Positions 16,520 through 26,153 of a DNA stretch of 64,000 nt are shown in pieces; position 1 is the stretch's first letter; each line of letters opens with the position of its first letter. Made by a program: the position numbers and the translations under genes. The notes beneath the pieces are model-generated. The model was not told the origin of the DNA and did not search any database. It saw only the letters and a program-made list of their open reading frames with translations. Source of the stretch: Pseudomonas sp. MUP55 (GTDB lineage: Bacteria > Pseudomonadota > Gammaproteobacteria > Pseudomonadales > Pseudomonadaceae); NCBI RefSeq assembly GCF_034043515.1, contig NZ_CP138214.1, positions 3,286,001-3,350,000 of the forward strand, given 5' to 3'.

Positions 16520-17662
16520 ATGTCGAAGAATCTGTTTGCGCCGTTTTGCCTGTTGGCCCTCACACTGGCGCTGAGCGCGTGTGACCAGTCCGCAGCCGAG
16601 GCGCCGGAAATGCCCCTGGCCAAAGTGCGCATCGAGACGCTGCAGGCCAAGCCCCTGTCCATCACCAGCGAATTGAGCGGGCGCATCGCCGCGCCGCGCA
16701 TGGCCGAGGTGCGTGCGCGGGTCGCCGGGGTGGTGATGCAGCGGGTGTTCAGCGAAGGTCATGACGTGAAACAGGGTGACGTGCTGTTTCGCATCGACCC
16801 GGCGCCGTTCAAGGCCGACCTCGACAGCGCCAGGGCCAACCTGAGCAAGGCCGAAGCCAACGCATTCCAGGCACGCCTGCAGGAGCAGCGCTACAGCCAG
16901 TTGGTGGAAGGTAACGCCATCAGCGGCCAGGAATACGACAACGCCCGCGCCGCGCTGCGCCAGGCCAACGCCGAGGTCGCTGCCAACAAGGCGGCCGTCG
17001 AGCGGGCCAGGCTGAACCTGGGTTACGCCACCGTGACCGCGCCGATTTCCGGGCGCATCGGCCGTGCACTGGTGACCGAAGGCGCCCTGGTCGGCCAGAA
17101 CGAAGCCACGCCGCTGGCGATCATCCAGCAACTGGACCCGATCCACGCCGACCTCACCCAGTCGACCCGCGAGCTCAATGACCTGCGCCGCGCCTTTCGT
17201 GCTGGCAGTCTGAAGCAGGTCGGCCAGGACCAGGCCAAGGCCACCCTGATCCAGGATGACGGCAGCCTATACCCGTTGCCAGGCAAGCTGCTGTTCGCCG
17301 AGATCAGCGTCGACCCGGGCACCGGGCAGATCATCCTGCGCAGCGAGTTTCCCAACCCGGACCTCGACCTGCTGCCCGGCAGCTTCGTACGAGTGCGCCT
17401 GGAACAGGCGGTCGACCAGCAAGGCCTCAGCGTGCCGCAACGCGCGATCACCCGCGACAGCGCCGGCATCCCCATGGTGCTGTTGCTGGACAGCACGCAG
17501 ACCGTCAGCCAGCAGCCGGTGGAGTTGGGCGCGGTGATCGAAGACCGCTGGGTCGTCAGCCGCGGCCTCAAGCCCGGTGACCGCATTGTTGTCGAGGGCC
17601 TGCAACATGCACGCCCCGGTGAAAAAGTTGAAGTGGACGACAGCCCGCTCGTAAAGGAATAA
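16520..17662 (+). CDS. RND efflux periplasmic adaptor lipoprotein
   Basis: A 380-residue membrane-fusion protein of a tripartite RND pump. The lipobox LSAC puts the lipidated Cys at residue 21, and Asp22 follows it, the classic inner-membrane retention signal. Then come the biotinyl-lipoyl half-motif, a helical hairpin rich in Ala/Glu (about 95-165), the second lipoyl half (TVTAPISGRIG) and beta-barrel/membrane-proximal domains. ATG 16520 is chosen because the upstream frame to 16481 encodes no signal. It is cotranscribed with the RND transporter 7 bases downstream. No outer-membrane factor gene follows, so the pump must borrow one. Confidence 0.9.
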   Translation: MSKNLFAPFCLLALTLALSACDQSAAEAPEMPLAKVRIETLQAKPLSITSELSGRIAAPRMAEVRARVAGVVMQRVFSEGHDVKQGDVLFRIDPAPFKADLDSARANLSKAEANAFQARLQEQRYSQLVEGNAISGQEYDNARAALRQANAEVAANKAAVERARLNLGYATVTAPISGRIGRALVTEGALVGQNEATPLAIIQQLDPIHADLTQSTRELNDLRRAFRAGSLKQVGQDQAKATLIQDDGSLYPLPGKLLFAEISVDPGTGQIILRSEFPNPDLDLLPGSFVRVRLEQAVDQQGLSVPQRAITRDSAGIPMVLLLDSTQTVSQQPVELGAVIEDRWVVSRGLKPGDRIVVEGLQHARPGEKVEVDDSPLVKE

Positions 17663-17668
17663 CCCGCC

Positions 17669-20600
17669 ATGCCGCAGTTCTTTATCGACCGCCCGATTTT
17701 CGCCTGGGTGGTGGCCCTGTTCATCCTGCTGGCCGGTTTCCTGGCGATTCCGCAGTTGCCGGTGGCCCAATACCCCAACGTCGCGCCGCCGAAGGTGGAA
17801 ATCTACGCGGTGTACCCCGGCGCGTCGGCCCAGACCCTGGATGAAAGCGTGGTCAGCCTGATCGAGCAGGAGCTCAACGGCGCCGACCACCTGCTGTATT
17901 TCGAGTCCCAGAGCAGCCTCGGCTCGGCGACCATCACCGCCACGTTCCAGCCGGGCACCAACCCGGAAATGGCCCAGGTGGATGTGCAGAACCGCTTGAA
18001 AGTGGTGGAGCCTCGCCTGCCGCAAGCGGTGACGCAACAAGGCCTGCAGGTGGAAAAAGTCTCGGCCGGCTTCCTGTTGCTGGTGACGCTGACGTCCAAC
18101 GACGGCAAGCTTGATGACGTGGCGCTCAGCGATTACCTGGCGCGCAACGTGATGAACGAACTCAAGCGCCTGGACGGTGTGGGCAAGGCCCAGTTGTACG
18201 GCGCCGAGCGCGCCATGCGCATCTGGATCGACCCGCAGAAGCTGATCGGCTTCAACCTCACCCCGGCCGACGTGAATGCCGCCATCAGCGCGCAGAACGC
18301 CCAGGTGTCGGCGGGCAGCATCGGCGACTTGCCGGGCTCCCAGAGCCAGGAAATCACCGCCGCCATTCTGGTCAAGGGCCAGCTGTCGACACCGGCGGAG
18401 TTCGCCGACATCGTGCTCAAGGCCAACCCTGACGGCTCCACCGTGCGCATCGGCGACGTGGCGCGGGTGGAAGTCGGCAGCCAGGAATACCAGTTCTCCA
18501 CGCGCCTGAACGGCAAGCCGTCCACCGCCGTGAGTGTGCAACTGGCCCCCGGTGCCAATGCGCTGAACACCGCAACCCTGGTGCGGGCGAAGATGGACGA
18601 GCTGTCGCGCTATTTCCCGGCCAACGTGGAATACAAGATCCCCTACGACACCTCGCCGTTCGTCAAAGTCTCGATCACCAAGGTGGTCTACACCTTGCTT
18701 GAGGCGATGGCGCTGGTGTTCGCGGTGATGTTCCTGTTCCTGCAGAACGTGCGCTACACCCTGATCCCCACGCTGGTGGTGCCGATTGCGCTGATGGGCA
18801 CCTTTGCCACCATGCTGTTGTTGGGTTTTTCGATCAACGTACTGACCATGTTCGGCATGGTGCTGGCGATCGGCATCCTGGTGGACGATGCGATTGTGGT
18901 GGTGGAGAACGTCGAGCGGATCATGGCCACCGAAGGCCTGTCGCCCAAGGACGCGACGAAAAAGGCCATGGGCCAGATCACCGGCGCCATCGTCGGTATC
19001 ACCCTGGTGCTGGTGGCGGTGTTCCTGCCGATGGCGTTCATGCCCGGCTCGGTGGGGGTGATCTACCAGCAGTTCTCGTTGTCGATGGCCACCTCGATCC
19101 TGTTCTCGGCCTTTCTGGCCCTGACCTTGACGCCAGCGCTGTGCGCCACCTTGCTCAAGCCGATCGCCCAGGGCGAGCACCATGCCAAGGGCGGCTTTTT
19201 CGGCGGTTTCAATAAACGCTTTGAACAGCTCACCGACCGCTACGAAGGCTGGGTGGCCTATGCCCTCAAGCGCAGTGGCCGTTACCTGCTGATCTACCTG
19301 GTGTTGCTGGTGGGCCTGGGGCTGCTGTTCAGCCGCCTGCCCTCCTCGTTCCTGCCGGTGGAAGACCAGGGTTACACCATCACCGATATCCAGTTGCCAC
19401 CGGGCGCCAGCAAGAACCGCACGGTGCAGGTGGCCGAGCAGATCGAGGCGCACAACGCCGGTGAACCGGGTGTGGGCGATACCACCATGATCATGGGTTT
19501 CAGTTTCTCCGGCTCCGGGCAGAACGCAGCGCTGGCATTTACCACGCTCAAGGACTGGTCGGAACGTGGCAGCGATGACGCCGCGGCGTCGATTGCCGAC
19601 CGCGCCAACATGGCCTTCAGCGAACTCAAGGATGCGATTGCCTATGCAATCCTGCCACCGCCGGTTGACGGCCTGGGCACCTCCAGCGGCTTCGAGTTCC
19701 GCCTGCAGGACCGTGGCGGCGTCGGCCATGCGGGGTTGATGGCCGCGCGTACCGAGCTGCTGGAGGCCGCCGGGAAAAGCCCGATTCTGGCCAACGTGCG
19801 CGAAAGCGCCCTGGCCGAAGCGCCGCAAGTGCAATTGGAGGTCGACCGCAAGCAGGCCAACGCGCTGGGCGTGTCGTTTGCCGATGTGGGCAATGTGTTG
19901 TCATCGGCCATCGGTTCGGCCTACATCAACGACTTCCCCAACCAGGGCCGCATGCAGCGGGTGGTGGTGCAGGCCGAAGGTGACCAGCGCAGCCAGGTGG
20001 CGGACGTGATGAAAATCAACGTGCGCAACAACGCCGGGAAAATGGTGCCGCTGTCTGCGTTCGTCGAAGCCAGATGGACCCAGGGCCCGACGCAATTGAC
20101 CCGTTATAACGGCTACCCGGCCATCGCCATCAGCGGCGAAGCGGCGCCGGGCCACAGCACCGGTGAGGCGATGGATGAAATCCAGCATCTGGTCAGCCAA
20201 TTGCCGGCGGGCCTGGGCCAGGAATGGACCGGCCTGTCGTTGCAGGAACGCCTGTCCGGCTCACAGGCGCCGATCCTGCTGGGCTTGTCGCTGCTGATCG
20301 TGTTCCTGTGCCTGGCGGCCTTGTATGAGAGCTGGTCGATTCCGACCTCGGTATTGCTGGTGGTGCCGCTGGGCGTACTCGGCGCAGTGCTGGCGGTGAG
20401 CTTGCGCGGTATGCCTAACGATGTGTTCTTCAAGGTGGGCTTGATCACCATCATCGGTCTGTCGGCGAAGAACGCGATTCTGATCATCGAGTTCGCCAAG
20501 GACCTCTACGACCAGGGCGAAGACCTGATCACCGCCACTTTGAAGGCGGCGCGGTTGCGCCTGCGCCCGATCATCATGACCTCGCTGGCGTTCATCCTTG

Positions 20601-20767
20601 GCGTGGTGCCGCTGGCGATTGCCACCGGTGCCAGCTCGGCGAGCCAGCAGGCGATCGGTACCGGCGTGATCGGCGGGATGATCACCGCGACCTTGGCGGT
20701 GGTGTTCGTGCCGGTGTTCTTTGTAGTGGTGATGAAACTGGTGCGCAAGCGCCACACGGCCGATTAA
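17669..20767 (+). CDS. RND (HAE-1) efflux transporter
   Basis: A 1032-residue inner-membrane proton antiporter of the AcrB/MexB family (usual length about 1030-1050). It begins MPQFFIDRPIFAWVVA, has LPVAQYPNVAPP after helix 1, twelve predicted membrane helices in two repeats, two large periplasmic loops, and the helix-4 LAIGILVDDAIVVVENVER motif whose paired Asp residues carry protons. Substrates are likely amphiphilic drugs, dyes or lipids, but specificity cannot be read directly. It is second in the operon after the adaptor, regulated probably by the divergent RstAB-like system. A REPIN follows the stop within a few bases. Confidence 0.92.
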   Translation: MPQFFIDRPIFAWVVALFILLAGFLAIPQLPVAQYPNVAPPKVEIYAVYPGASAQTLDESVVSLIEQELNGADHLLYFESQSSLGSATITATFQPGTNPEMAQVDVQNRLKVVEPRLPQAVTQQGLQVEKVSAGFLLLVTLTSNDGKLDDVALSDYLARNVMNELKRLDGVGKAQLYGAERAMRIWIDPQKLIGFNLTPADVNAAISAQNAQVSAGSIGDLPGSQSQEITAAILVKGQLSTPAEFADIVLKANPDGSTVRIGDVARVEVGSQEYQFSTRLNGKPSTAVSVQLAPGANALNTATLVRAKMDELSRYFPANVEYKIPYDTSPFVKVSITKVVYTLLEAMALVFAVMFLFLQNVRYTLIPTLVVPIALMGTFATMLLLGFSINVLTMFGMVLAIGILVDDAIVVVENVERIMATEGLSPKDATKKAMGQITGAIVGITLVLVAVFLPMAFMPGSVGVIYQQFSLSMATSILFSAFLALTLTPALCATLLKPIAQGEHHAKGGFFGGFNKRFEQLTDRYEGWVAYALKRSGRYLLIYLVLLVGLGLLFSRLPSSFLPVEDQGYTITDIQLPPGASKNRTVQVAEQIEAHNAGEPGVGDTTMIMGFSFSGSGQNAALAFTTLKDWSERGSDDAAASIADRANMAFSELKDAIAYAILPPPVDGLGTSSGFEFRLQDRGGVGHAGLMAARTELLEAAGKSPILANVRESALAEAPQVQLEVDRKQANALGVSFADVGNVLSSAIGSAYINDFPNQGRMQRVVVQAEGDQRSQVADVMKINVRNNAGKMVPLSAFVEARWTQGPTQLTRYNGYPAIAISGEAAPGHSTGEAMDEIQHLVSQLPAGLGQEWTGLSLQERLSGSQAPILLGLSLLIVFLCLAALYESWSIPTSVLLVVPLGVLGAVLAVSLRGMPNDVFFKVGLITIIGLSAKNAILIIEFAKDLYDQGEDLITATLKAARLRLRPIIMTSLAFILGVVPLAIATGASSASQQAIGTGVIGGMITATLAVVFVPVFFVVVMKLVRKRHTAD

Positions 20768-20773
20768 GCTTTT

Positions 20774-20872
20774 TGTAGGAGCGAGCTTGCTCGCGAAGAA
20801 CTCAGGGCCTGCGCGTTTATTCAGAGAGAACGCGTTGGCTGGACGTCTTTCGCGAGCAAGCTCGCTCCTACA
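20774..20872. repeat. REPIN of the GTAGGAGCGAGC family (intact)
   Basis: Arms GTAGGAGCGAGCTTGCTCGC and its complement enclose about 60 bases immediately downstream of the RND gene. It is the same family as 10461-10575 but with both arms intact. Confidence 0.87.
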
Positions 20873-20949
20873 GGGGTTATCGATCAAGTTCATGATCAAG
20901 TACAGGCGGATGAGCTATGGTGCTCACAGTTTCCCATTTGTGAGCAACC

Positions 20950-21591
20950 ATGCCCTTCCTCGCCCGTACCCACCCTCGCCTCTCATCCGCCGCTGTGCTG
21001 GGCCTTGCCGTGGGCATCCTGGTACCCGCCGATTCGCTGGCCAGCAAAATCCTGATCGGTTGGAATGCCGGGGTCTGGACTTACCTGATGCTGATGCTGT
21101 GGCTGACCAGCCGCGCCAAGGCCGAGGACGTCAAGCGCATCGCCGAGATCGAAGACGAAAATGCCGGACTGGTGCTGCTCACGGTGTGCATCGCCGCCAT
21201 CGCCAGCCTCGCCACCATCACCTTCGAACTGGTGGGCAGCAAGGACCTGGCCAGCAGCGAACGCCTGCTGCATTACGGCTTCACCGGGCTGACGGTGATC
21301 GGTTCGTGGCTGCTGATCGGGGTGATTTTCAGCGTGCACTACGCCCGCCTCTACTACACCTGGAACGGCAAGGAGCCGGCGCTGCGCTTTGCCGAAGGAC
21401 TGCTCACGCCTAACTATTGGGACTTCCTGTATTTCTCCTTCACCATCGGCGTGGCGGTGCAAACGTCGGACGTAGGGGTTGCCACCCGTGGCATGCGCAA
21501 GGTGGTGCTGGGACAATCCTTGATCGGGTTTCTGTTCAACACGGCGATCCTGGGTTTTTCGATCAATATCGCCGCAGGGCTGTTTGGCTGA
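20950..21591 (+). CDS. DUF1345 family membrane protein
   Basis: A 213-residue inner-membrane protein with five or six hydrophobic helices and the conserved family stretch HYARLYYTW...[20 protein letters not shown] near residues 115-180, which marks DUF1345. The function is unknown. ATG 20950 follows a GTGAGCAACC leader with weak ribosome-site character. It stands alone between the RND REPIN and the AraC-family gene on the same strand. Confidence 0.85.
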   Translation: MPFLARTHPRLSSAAVLGLAVGILVPADSLASKILIGWNAGVWTYLMLMLWLTSRAKAEDVKRIAEIEDENAGLVLLTVCIAAIASLATITFELVGSKDLASSERLLHYGFTGLTVIGSWLLIGVIFSVHYARLYYTWNGKEPALRFAEGLLTPNYWDFLYFSFTIGVAVQTSDVGVATRGMRKVVLGQSLIGFLFNTAILGFSINIAAGLFG

Positions 21592-21664
21592 GGCTGCACA
21601 AACCTTCTAGACGCCCACGCCGCGCTGGGCGCTAATAGCCTTACCTATTCAGCCTCGGTGATTT

Positions 21665-22519
21665 ATGGCCGCGCACAATTGGATCGACCTGTCCCAGGAC
21701 GCCGACACCGGCATCGAGACCCTGCGCGCGCATTTCGAAGGCCATGCCTACGACCCCCACTGGCACGACAGCTACCTGATTGGCGTTACCGAGCAAGGGG
21801 TGCAGCAATTCAATTGCCGGCGCACCCGACATAACAGCGTACCCGGCCAGGTGTTTTTGCTGGAACCTGACGAGTTGCACGACGGCGACGCGCCCACGGC
21901 CGACGGTTTTACCTACCATATGCTCTACCTTGACCCGAACTGGTTGACCCGCGAAGTGAGCGCGGTGTTCAACGAGGCGCCCGTCAACAGTCAACTGAGC
22001 TTCGCCAGCACACTGGCCAGCGATCCGCGTCTGGCCCTTGCCACCACCCGCGCCTTCCAGACCCTGCACAGCGGCGAACTGCGCATCGTGCGTCAGCAGG
22101 CCATGGACCAGTTGCTCGCACACCTCACCGGCCAGCTTCATTGGCGCGCCCGCTACCGCGAAGACCCACGCCTGCCAGCCGTGGCCCACAAGGCCCGTGA
22201 GTATCTGCATGCCCATCTGCATCAAGACGTGGGCATGGATGAACTGGCGCTGGCCTGCGGCGTTGACCGTTTTCGCCTGAGCCGCGCCTTCAAGAGCGCG
22301 TTCGGCCTGCCTCCCCATGCGTACCTGGTACAGCTGCGCCTGGCCCGCGCCCGGCATCTGCTGGCCAACGGCGGGCAACCCGTCGAGGTTGCGAGTGCCT
22401 TGGGGTTTGCCGACCAGAGTCACCTGGGCCGCTGGTTTGTGCGCGCGTACGGGCTGACGCCCGCCGCCTACCGCAATCGCTGCTCAAATCTTCCAGACAG
22501 GTCACCCCCAGGCTTGTGA
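21665..22519 (+). CDS. AraC-family transcriptional regulator
   Basis: A 284-residue regulator: an N-terminal AraC cupin-type ligand domain (HFEGHAYDPHWHDSYLIGVTEQG, about 18-45, and the LEPDELHDG motif), then two helix-turn-helix units at the C-terminus (VGMDELALACGVDRFRLSRA and PVEVASALGFADQSHLGRWF, followed by YGLTPAAYR). It is immediately upstream, same strand, of a LysE-family exporter (39 bases), a frequent pairing in which the regulator induces export of an amino acid or its analogue. Ligand unknown. Confidence 0.88.
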   Translation: MAAHNWIDLSQDADTGIETLRAHFEGHAYDPHWHDSYLIGVTEQGVQQFNCRRTRHNSVPGQVFLLEPDELHDGDAPTADGFTYHMLYLDPNWLTREVSAVFNEAPVNSQLSFASTLASDPRLALATTRAFQTLHSGELRIVRQQAMDQLLAHLTGQLHWRARYREDPRLPAVAHKAREYLHAHLHQDVGMDELALACGVDRFRLSRAFKSAFGLPPHAYLVQLRLARARHLLANGGQPVEVASALGFADQSHLGRWFVRAYGLTPAAYRNRCSNLPDRSPPGL

Positions 22520-22558
22520 AGATCGACTCCATCCCAGGGTTCAATGGAGTGCTTCACC

Positions 22559-23158
22559 ATGCTGTCCACCTTCATGCCATTCATGCTGTTCGCTTTCGTC
22601 GCCTCGATCACCCCCGGACCCACCAATGTACTGGTGCTCAGTAACAGCGCACGGTATGGCTTCAAGGCTGCGCTGCCGATCATTTTCGGCGCGTGCGCCG
22701 GTGCCGCGGGGATTGTGTTGCTGGTGGGCTCAGGCATCGGTCAATCATTGACCCATCTGCCCAAGGTGCAAAGCGCCATGCAGTGGGCCGGCGTTGCCTG
22801 GTTGAGCTACCTGGCCTGGCAGATCTTCAGCGCACCGCCCCAGGCCGTCGGCCCGCAAACCACCCACAAGCGCCTGGGCCTGACCGGCGCTGCCAGCCTG
22901 CAGCTGATCAACCCGAAAACCTGGATGATGGCCGTGGCCGTGGTCAGTGTATTTGCGGGCAACGGCCCGGACCGCCAAGGGCAAGTGCTGTCTTTGTCGC
23001 TGGTGTTCTTCGTAATTTCCCTGCCCTGCCTCGCTGCCTGGGCAGTGTTAGGGGCCGGCTCGAGCCGGTTGTTGCGCTCAGCCACCGCCATGCAACGCTT
23101 CAACCAGTGCATGGCCTTGCTCCTGTTAGGGTCGACCTGGTTGAGCCTGCTGATCTGA
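22559..23158 (+). CDS. LysE/RhtB family amino-acid exporter
   Basis: A 199-residue membrane protein with about six helices and the LysE signature ASITPGPTNVLVLSNSARYG near residues 15-34. The family exports amino acids such as lysine, threonine or homoserine lactone. I start it at ATG 22559, where the protein begins MLSTFMPFMLFAF, with GGAG about 9 bases upstream; an in-frame ATG at 22544 would add five residues. The upstream AraC-type gene probably regulates it. Substrate unassigned. Confidence 0.86.
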   Translation: MLSTFMPFMLFAFVASITPGPTNVLVLSNSARYGFKAALPIIFGACAGAAGIVLLVGSGIGQSLTHLPKVQSAMQWAGVAWLSYLAWQIFSAPPQAVGPQTTHKRLGLTGAASLQLINPKTWMMAVAVVSVFAGNGPDRQGQVLSLSLVFFVISLPCLAAWAVLGAGSSRLLRSATAMQRFNQCMALLLLGSTWLSLLI

Positions 23159-23199
23159 CGACGAAAAAACTTGACGCCCACCGGTAACATGGTGTTTTC

Positions 23200-23213
23200 T
23201 GAAACCGGTTTCA
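23200..23213. promoter_or_regulatory. PtxS operator upstream of ptxS
   Basis: TGAAACCGGTTTCA is a perfect 14-base palindrome identical to the operator described for PtxS in Pseudomonas, which binds 2-ketogluconate. It lies 33 bases before the chosen ptxS start, so ptxS should repress itself. A TTGACG hexamer at 23171 may be the -35 box. Confidence 0.88.
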
Positions 23214-23246
23214 GTGCAGCTCAACTCCAATAAGAAAGGCGCTACC

Positions 23247-24308
23247 GTGACTTCATTTTCTGCCGCCCAGCGCAGCCGCGTGACCATGCTCGATGTGGCC
23301 GAGCGCGCCGGTGTGTCCAAGGCCAGCGTGTCGCGCTTTATCGGCGACGACCGCGCCCTGCTCTCCGATGCCATCGCCCTGCGCATCGAGCAAGCCATCG
23401 AGCAGCTCGGCTACCGCCCCAACCAGATGGCCCGTGGCCTCAAGCGTGGGCGCACGCGCCTGATCGGCATGCTGGTGGCCGACATCCGCAACCCTTATTC
23501 CATTGCCGTGATGCACGGCGTCGAAACCGCCTGCCGCCAGCACGGCTACAGCCTGGTGGTGTGCAACACCGACCGCGATGACGAGCAGGAGCGCCAGCAC
23601 CTGGCGGCGCTGCGTTCGTACAACATTGAAGGGCTGATCGTGAACACCCTTGGCCATCACCTTGACCAACTGCTGGAACTGCAACGGGAAATGCCCCTGG
23701 TGCTGGTTGACCGCAAGGTCGAGCCGCTGCACAGCGACCTGGTGGGGCTGGATAACCCGGCGGCGGTACGGATGGCGATGGAGCACCTCGCGCAGCAGGG
23801 CTACGACGAGGTATTGCTGGTGAGCGAGGCGACCGACGGCACCAGTTCTCGGCTCGAACGCCTGCACAGTTTCAAGGCTGAAGTCGCCAGGCGCCCCGAC
23901 ATGAAGGGCGCCGTGCTGGAGCTGGACGACGAGCTGGAACACCACCTGCGCACCTTCCTGGCCAAACCCGGGCGCAAGGCATTGTTCTGCGCCAACGGCG
24001 TGGCCGCGCTGGCCTGCACCCGTACGCTCAAGGCGCTGGGCTGCCACCTGTTCGACGATATCGGCCTGATTGCCCTGGACGACCTGGACTGGTACCCACT
24101 GGTCGGCACTGGCATCACCGCCCTCGCCCAGCCGACCGAGGCGATCGGCGCCAGTGCCTTCGATTGTCTGCTCAAGCGCCTGCGCGGTGATACAGCCCCC
24201 ACGCGTACCCTGGGCTTCCTGCCCCAACTGATTATCCGAGGCTCCACCCAATTCCCTGTGGGAGGGGGCTTGCCCCCGATTGCGGTCTGTCAGTCAGCTT
24301 ATCTGTAG
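23247..24308 (+). CDS. ptxS: PtxS, LacI-family repressor of 2-ketogluconate use
   Basis: A 353-residue LacI/GalR regulator: N-terminal helix-turn-helix (TMLDVAERAGVSKASVSRFI) and hinge, then a periplasmic-binding-like effector domain. Identity as PtxS rests on the kgu genes downstream and the two perfect PtxS palindromes. The GTG at 23247 is favoured (AAAGG about 8 bases upstream); the frame begins at a GTG directly abutting the operator, which is an unlikely initiation site. The C-terminus is odd: after RGSTQ the last ~17 codons read through the left arm of a REPIN (tail PVGGGLPPIAV), so the native end has probably been replaced. Confidence 0.9.
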   Translation: MTSFSAAQRSRVTMLDVAERAGVSKASVSRFIGDDRALLSDAIALRIEQAIEQLGYRPNQMARGLKRGRTRLIGMLVADIRNPYSIAVMHGVETACRQHGYSLVVCNTDRDDEQERQHLAALRSYNIEGLIVNTLGHHLDQLLELQREMPLVLVDRKVEPLHSDLVGLDNPAAVRMAMEHLAQQGYDEVLLVSEATDGTSSRLERLHSFKAEVARRPDMKGAVLELDDELEHHLRTFLAKPGRKALFCANGVAALACTRTLKALGCHLFDDIGLIALDDLDWYPLVGTGITALAQPTEAIGASAFDCLLKRLRGDTAPTRTLGFLPQLIIRGSTQFPVGGGLPPIAVCQSAYL

Positions 24309-24346
24309 CTGACTCACCGCTATCGCGAGCAAGCCCCCTCCCACAT
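24256..24346. repeat. REPIN overlapping the 3' end of ptxS
   Basis: Arms CTGTGGGAGGGGGCTTGCC and AAGCCCCCTCCCACAT span from inside the ptxS reading frame to 38 bases past its stop. The stop codon itself (24306-24308) lies in the spacer between the arms. Confidence 0.88.
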
Positions 24347-24365
24347 TTTGTTCTGCGCATAAAAA

Positions 24366-24379
24366 TGAAACCGGTTTCA
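24366..24379. promoter_or_regulatory. PtxS operator upstream of kguEKTD
   Basis: A second perfect TGAAACCGGTTTCA sits 14-27 bases before the kguE start, placing the whole kgu operon under PtxS repression. Confidence 0.9.
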
Positions 24380-24392
24380 GAGGTAAACAACA

Positions 24393-25175
24393 ATGCATGA
24401 ATATCCCGTCTCCATCAGCCTTTCCAGCTACGGCGCCGAGCTTGTCCGCCAGCAGGGCCAATTGAGTTTTGTCGCGCTATTGCACGCCGCCGGCGCCCAG
24501 CGCATCGAATGGCGTGAGGAACTGCTGACCACCGAACAGCCTGGCACGCTGGCCCAGGCCGCTGCCGAGCAAGGCCTGGAATCGGTATTTTCCTCGCCCC
24601 TGGAACTCTGGGTGGCCGGCCGTGCCCAGCCCAATGCCGACCTCGCCGCTACCCTGGACCGCGCCCAGGCGTTCGGTTCGCGTTGGCTGAAAGTGTCCCT
24701 GGGTTACTTCACCGACACCAACGACCTCGAAAGCCTGCACGCCCTGCTCAATCGCCACCCGGTCCGGCTGCTGGTGGAAAATGACCAGACCCTGCACGGC
24801 GGGCGGATCGAACCCATGCAACAGTTTTTCACCGAGGTCGAACGCCTGGGTCTGCCGGTGAAAATGACCTTCGACATCGGCAACTGGCAGTGGCAGGACC
24901 AGTCCGCCCTCACCGCCGCGCGCCTGCTGGGCCGGCATGTGGACTACCTGCACTGCAAAGCGGTGGCCCGTCGCGCGGACGGCAAGCTGGTGGCTCAGCC
25001 GCCTGGCGCCACCGACCTGCATCTGTGGGAACAACTGCTCACGCACATGACCCAAGGTATTAGCCGGGCAGTGGAATACCCGCTGCAAGGCGATGACCTG
25101 GTCCAGGTCACCGCGCAACAGGTCGCCGCCCTCGCCCGCCTCGGCCAACCCCGCGTGGAGAATGCCCATGTCTGA
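24393..25175 (+). CDS. kguE: KguE, sugar epimerase/isomerase-like protein
   Basis: A 260-residue TIM-barrel protein of the xylose-isomerase-like sugar phosphate isomerase/epimerase superfamily; [10 protein letters not shown] and [10 protein letters not shown] carry the acidic/His metal-site positions. In P. aeruginosa and P. putida the kgu operon handles 2-ketogluconate, and KguE is its first gene, of less certain biochemical role than the others. ATG 24393 follows GAGGTAAACAACA (AGGT ribosome site). Its 3' end overlaps kguK by 8 bases, indicating coupled translation. Confidence 0.88.
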   Translation: MHEYPVSISLSSYGAELVRQQGQLSFVALLHAAGAQRIEWREELLTTEQPGTLAQAAAEQGLESVFSSPLELWVAGRAQPNADLAATLDRAQAFGSRWLKVSLGYFTDTNDLESLHALLNRHPVRLLVENDQTLHGGRIEPMQQFFTEVERLGLPVKMTFDIGNWQWQDQSALTAARLLGRHVDYLHCKAVARRADGKLVAQPPGATDLHLWEQLLTHMTQGISRAVEYPLQGDDLVQVTAQQVAALARLGQPRVENAHV

Positions 25176-26109
25176 GATCGATATTCTGTCGTTTGGCGAA
25201 ACCATGGCGATGTTTGTCGCCGAACAGACCGGTGATCTGGCTCAGGTCGCTCAGTTTCACAAACGCATTGCCGGCGCCGACAGCAATGTCGCGATTGGCC
25301 TCTCGCGCCTGGGTTTCAATGTGGCGTGGTTGAGCCGGGTGGGTAACGATTCCCTAGGCCGATTCGTGGTCGACACCCTGGCCCGCGAAGGCCTGGACTG
25401 CCGCCACGTGGCGGTCGACCCGCTGTACCCCACCGGTTTCCAGCTCAAGTCCCGCGAAGACGCCGGCGCCGACCCTCAGGTGGAGTACTTTCGCAAAGGC
25501 TCGGCGGCCAGCCACTTGTCGGTTTCGGCGATCACGCCGGCGCTGCTGCAAGCCCGCCACCTGCATGCCACCGGGATTCCGCCGGCGTTGTCCGAGGCTA
25601 CCCGCGAGCTGTCGGTGGAACTGATGACACAGATGCGCCAGGCCGGTCGCAGCGTGTCGTTCGACCCCAACCTGCGCCCGTCACTGTGGGCCAGCGAAAG
25701 CCAGATGATCCGCGAAATCAACGCATTGGCCGGCCTGGCGGACTGGGTATTGCCCGGCCTGGGCGAAGGTCGCCTGCTCACCGGCTTCGACGACCCGGCG
25801 GACATTGCCGCGTTCTATCTCGACCAGGGCGCCGAAGCCGTGGCGATCAAGCTGGGGCCCGACGGCGCTTATTACCGCACCCAGATGGACCAGGGTTTCG
25901 TCGCCGCCGTACGCGTCGACAAGGTGGTCGACACCGTAGGCGCCGGCGATGGGTTTGCCGTGGGCATGATCAGCGCCCTGCTGGAAAACTTGAGTTTTCC
26001 CGAGGCGGTACAACGCGGCAACTGGATCGGCAGCCGCGCCGTACAGAGCCGCGGCGACATGGAAGGCCTGCCCACCCGCGCCGAATTACCCAGCCGATCC
26101 GTTGCCTGA
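25168..26109 (+). CDS. kguK: 2-ketogluconate kinase KguK
   Basis: A 313-residue PfkB-family kinase that phosphorylates 2-ketogluconate to 2-keto-6-phosphogluconate in the cytosol. It starts [17 protein letters not shown], has the first PfkB signature region ([14 protein letters not shown]) and the second, [13 protein letters not shown], with the catalytic Asp. The start at 25168 overlaps the end of kguE; the GGAG at 25157-25160 provides the ribosome site. It sits between kguE and the transporter, matching the known gene order. Confidence 0.92.
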   Translation: MSEIDILSFGETMAMFVAEQTGDLAQVAQFHKRIAGADSNVAIGLSRLGFNVAWLSRVGNDSLGRFVVDTLAREGLDCRHVAVDPLYPTGFQLKSREDAGADPQVEYFRKGSAASHLSVSAITPALLQARHLHATGIPPALSEATRELSVELMTQMRQAGRSVSFDPNLRPSLWASESQMIREINALAGLADWVLPGLGEGRLLTGFDDPADIAAFYLDQGAEAVAIKLGPDGAYYRTQMDQGFVAAVRVDKVVDTVGAGDGFAVGMISALLENLSFPEAVQRGNWIGSRAVQSRGDMEGLPTRAELPSRSVA

Positions 26110-26153
26110 CCCACTACCTGTTGCCACAACTACAACAAGCTCAGGAGCACCTC

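Noticed and set aside
17267..19834. An 855-codon minus-strand frame across the RND genes
   Set aside because: It is a high-GC shadow frame over a well-identified transporter. The translation is His/Gln/Arg-rich with no recognisable domain.
23214..23246. Upstream GTG start for ptxS at 23214
   Set aside because: It touches the PtxS operator directly and lacks a ribosome site; the GTG at 23247 is better placed.
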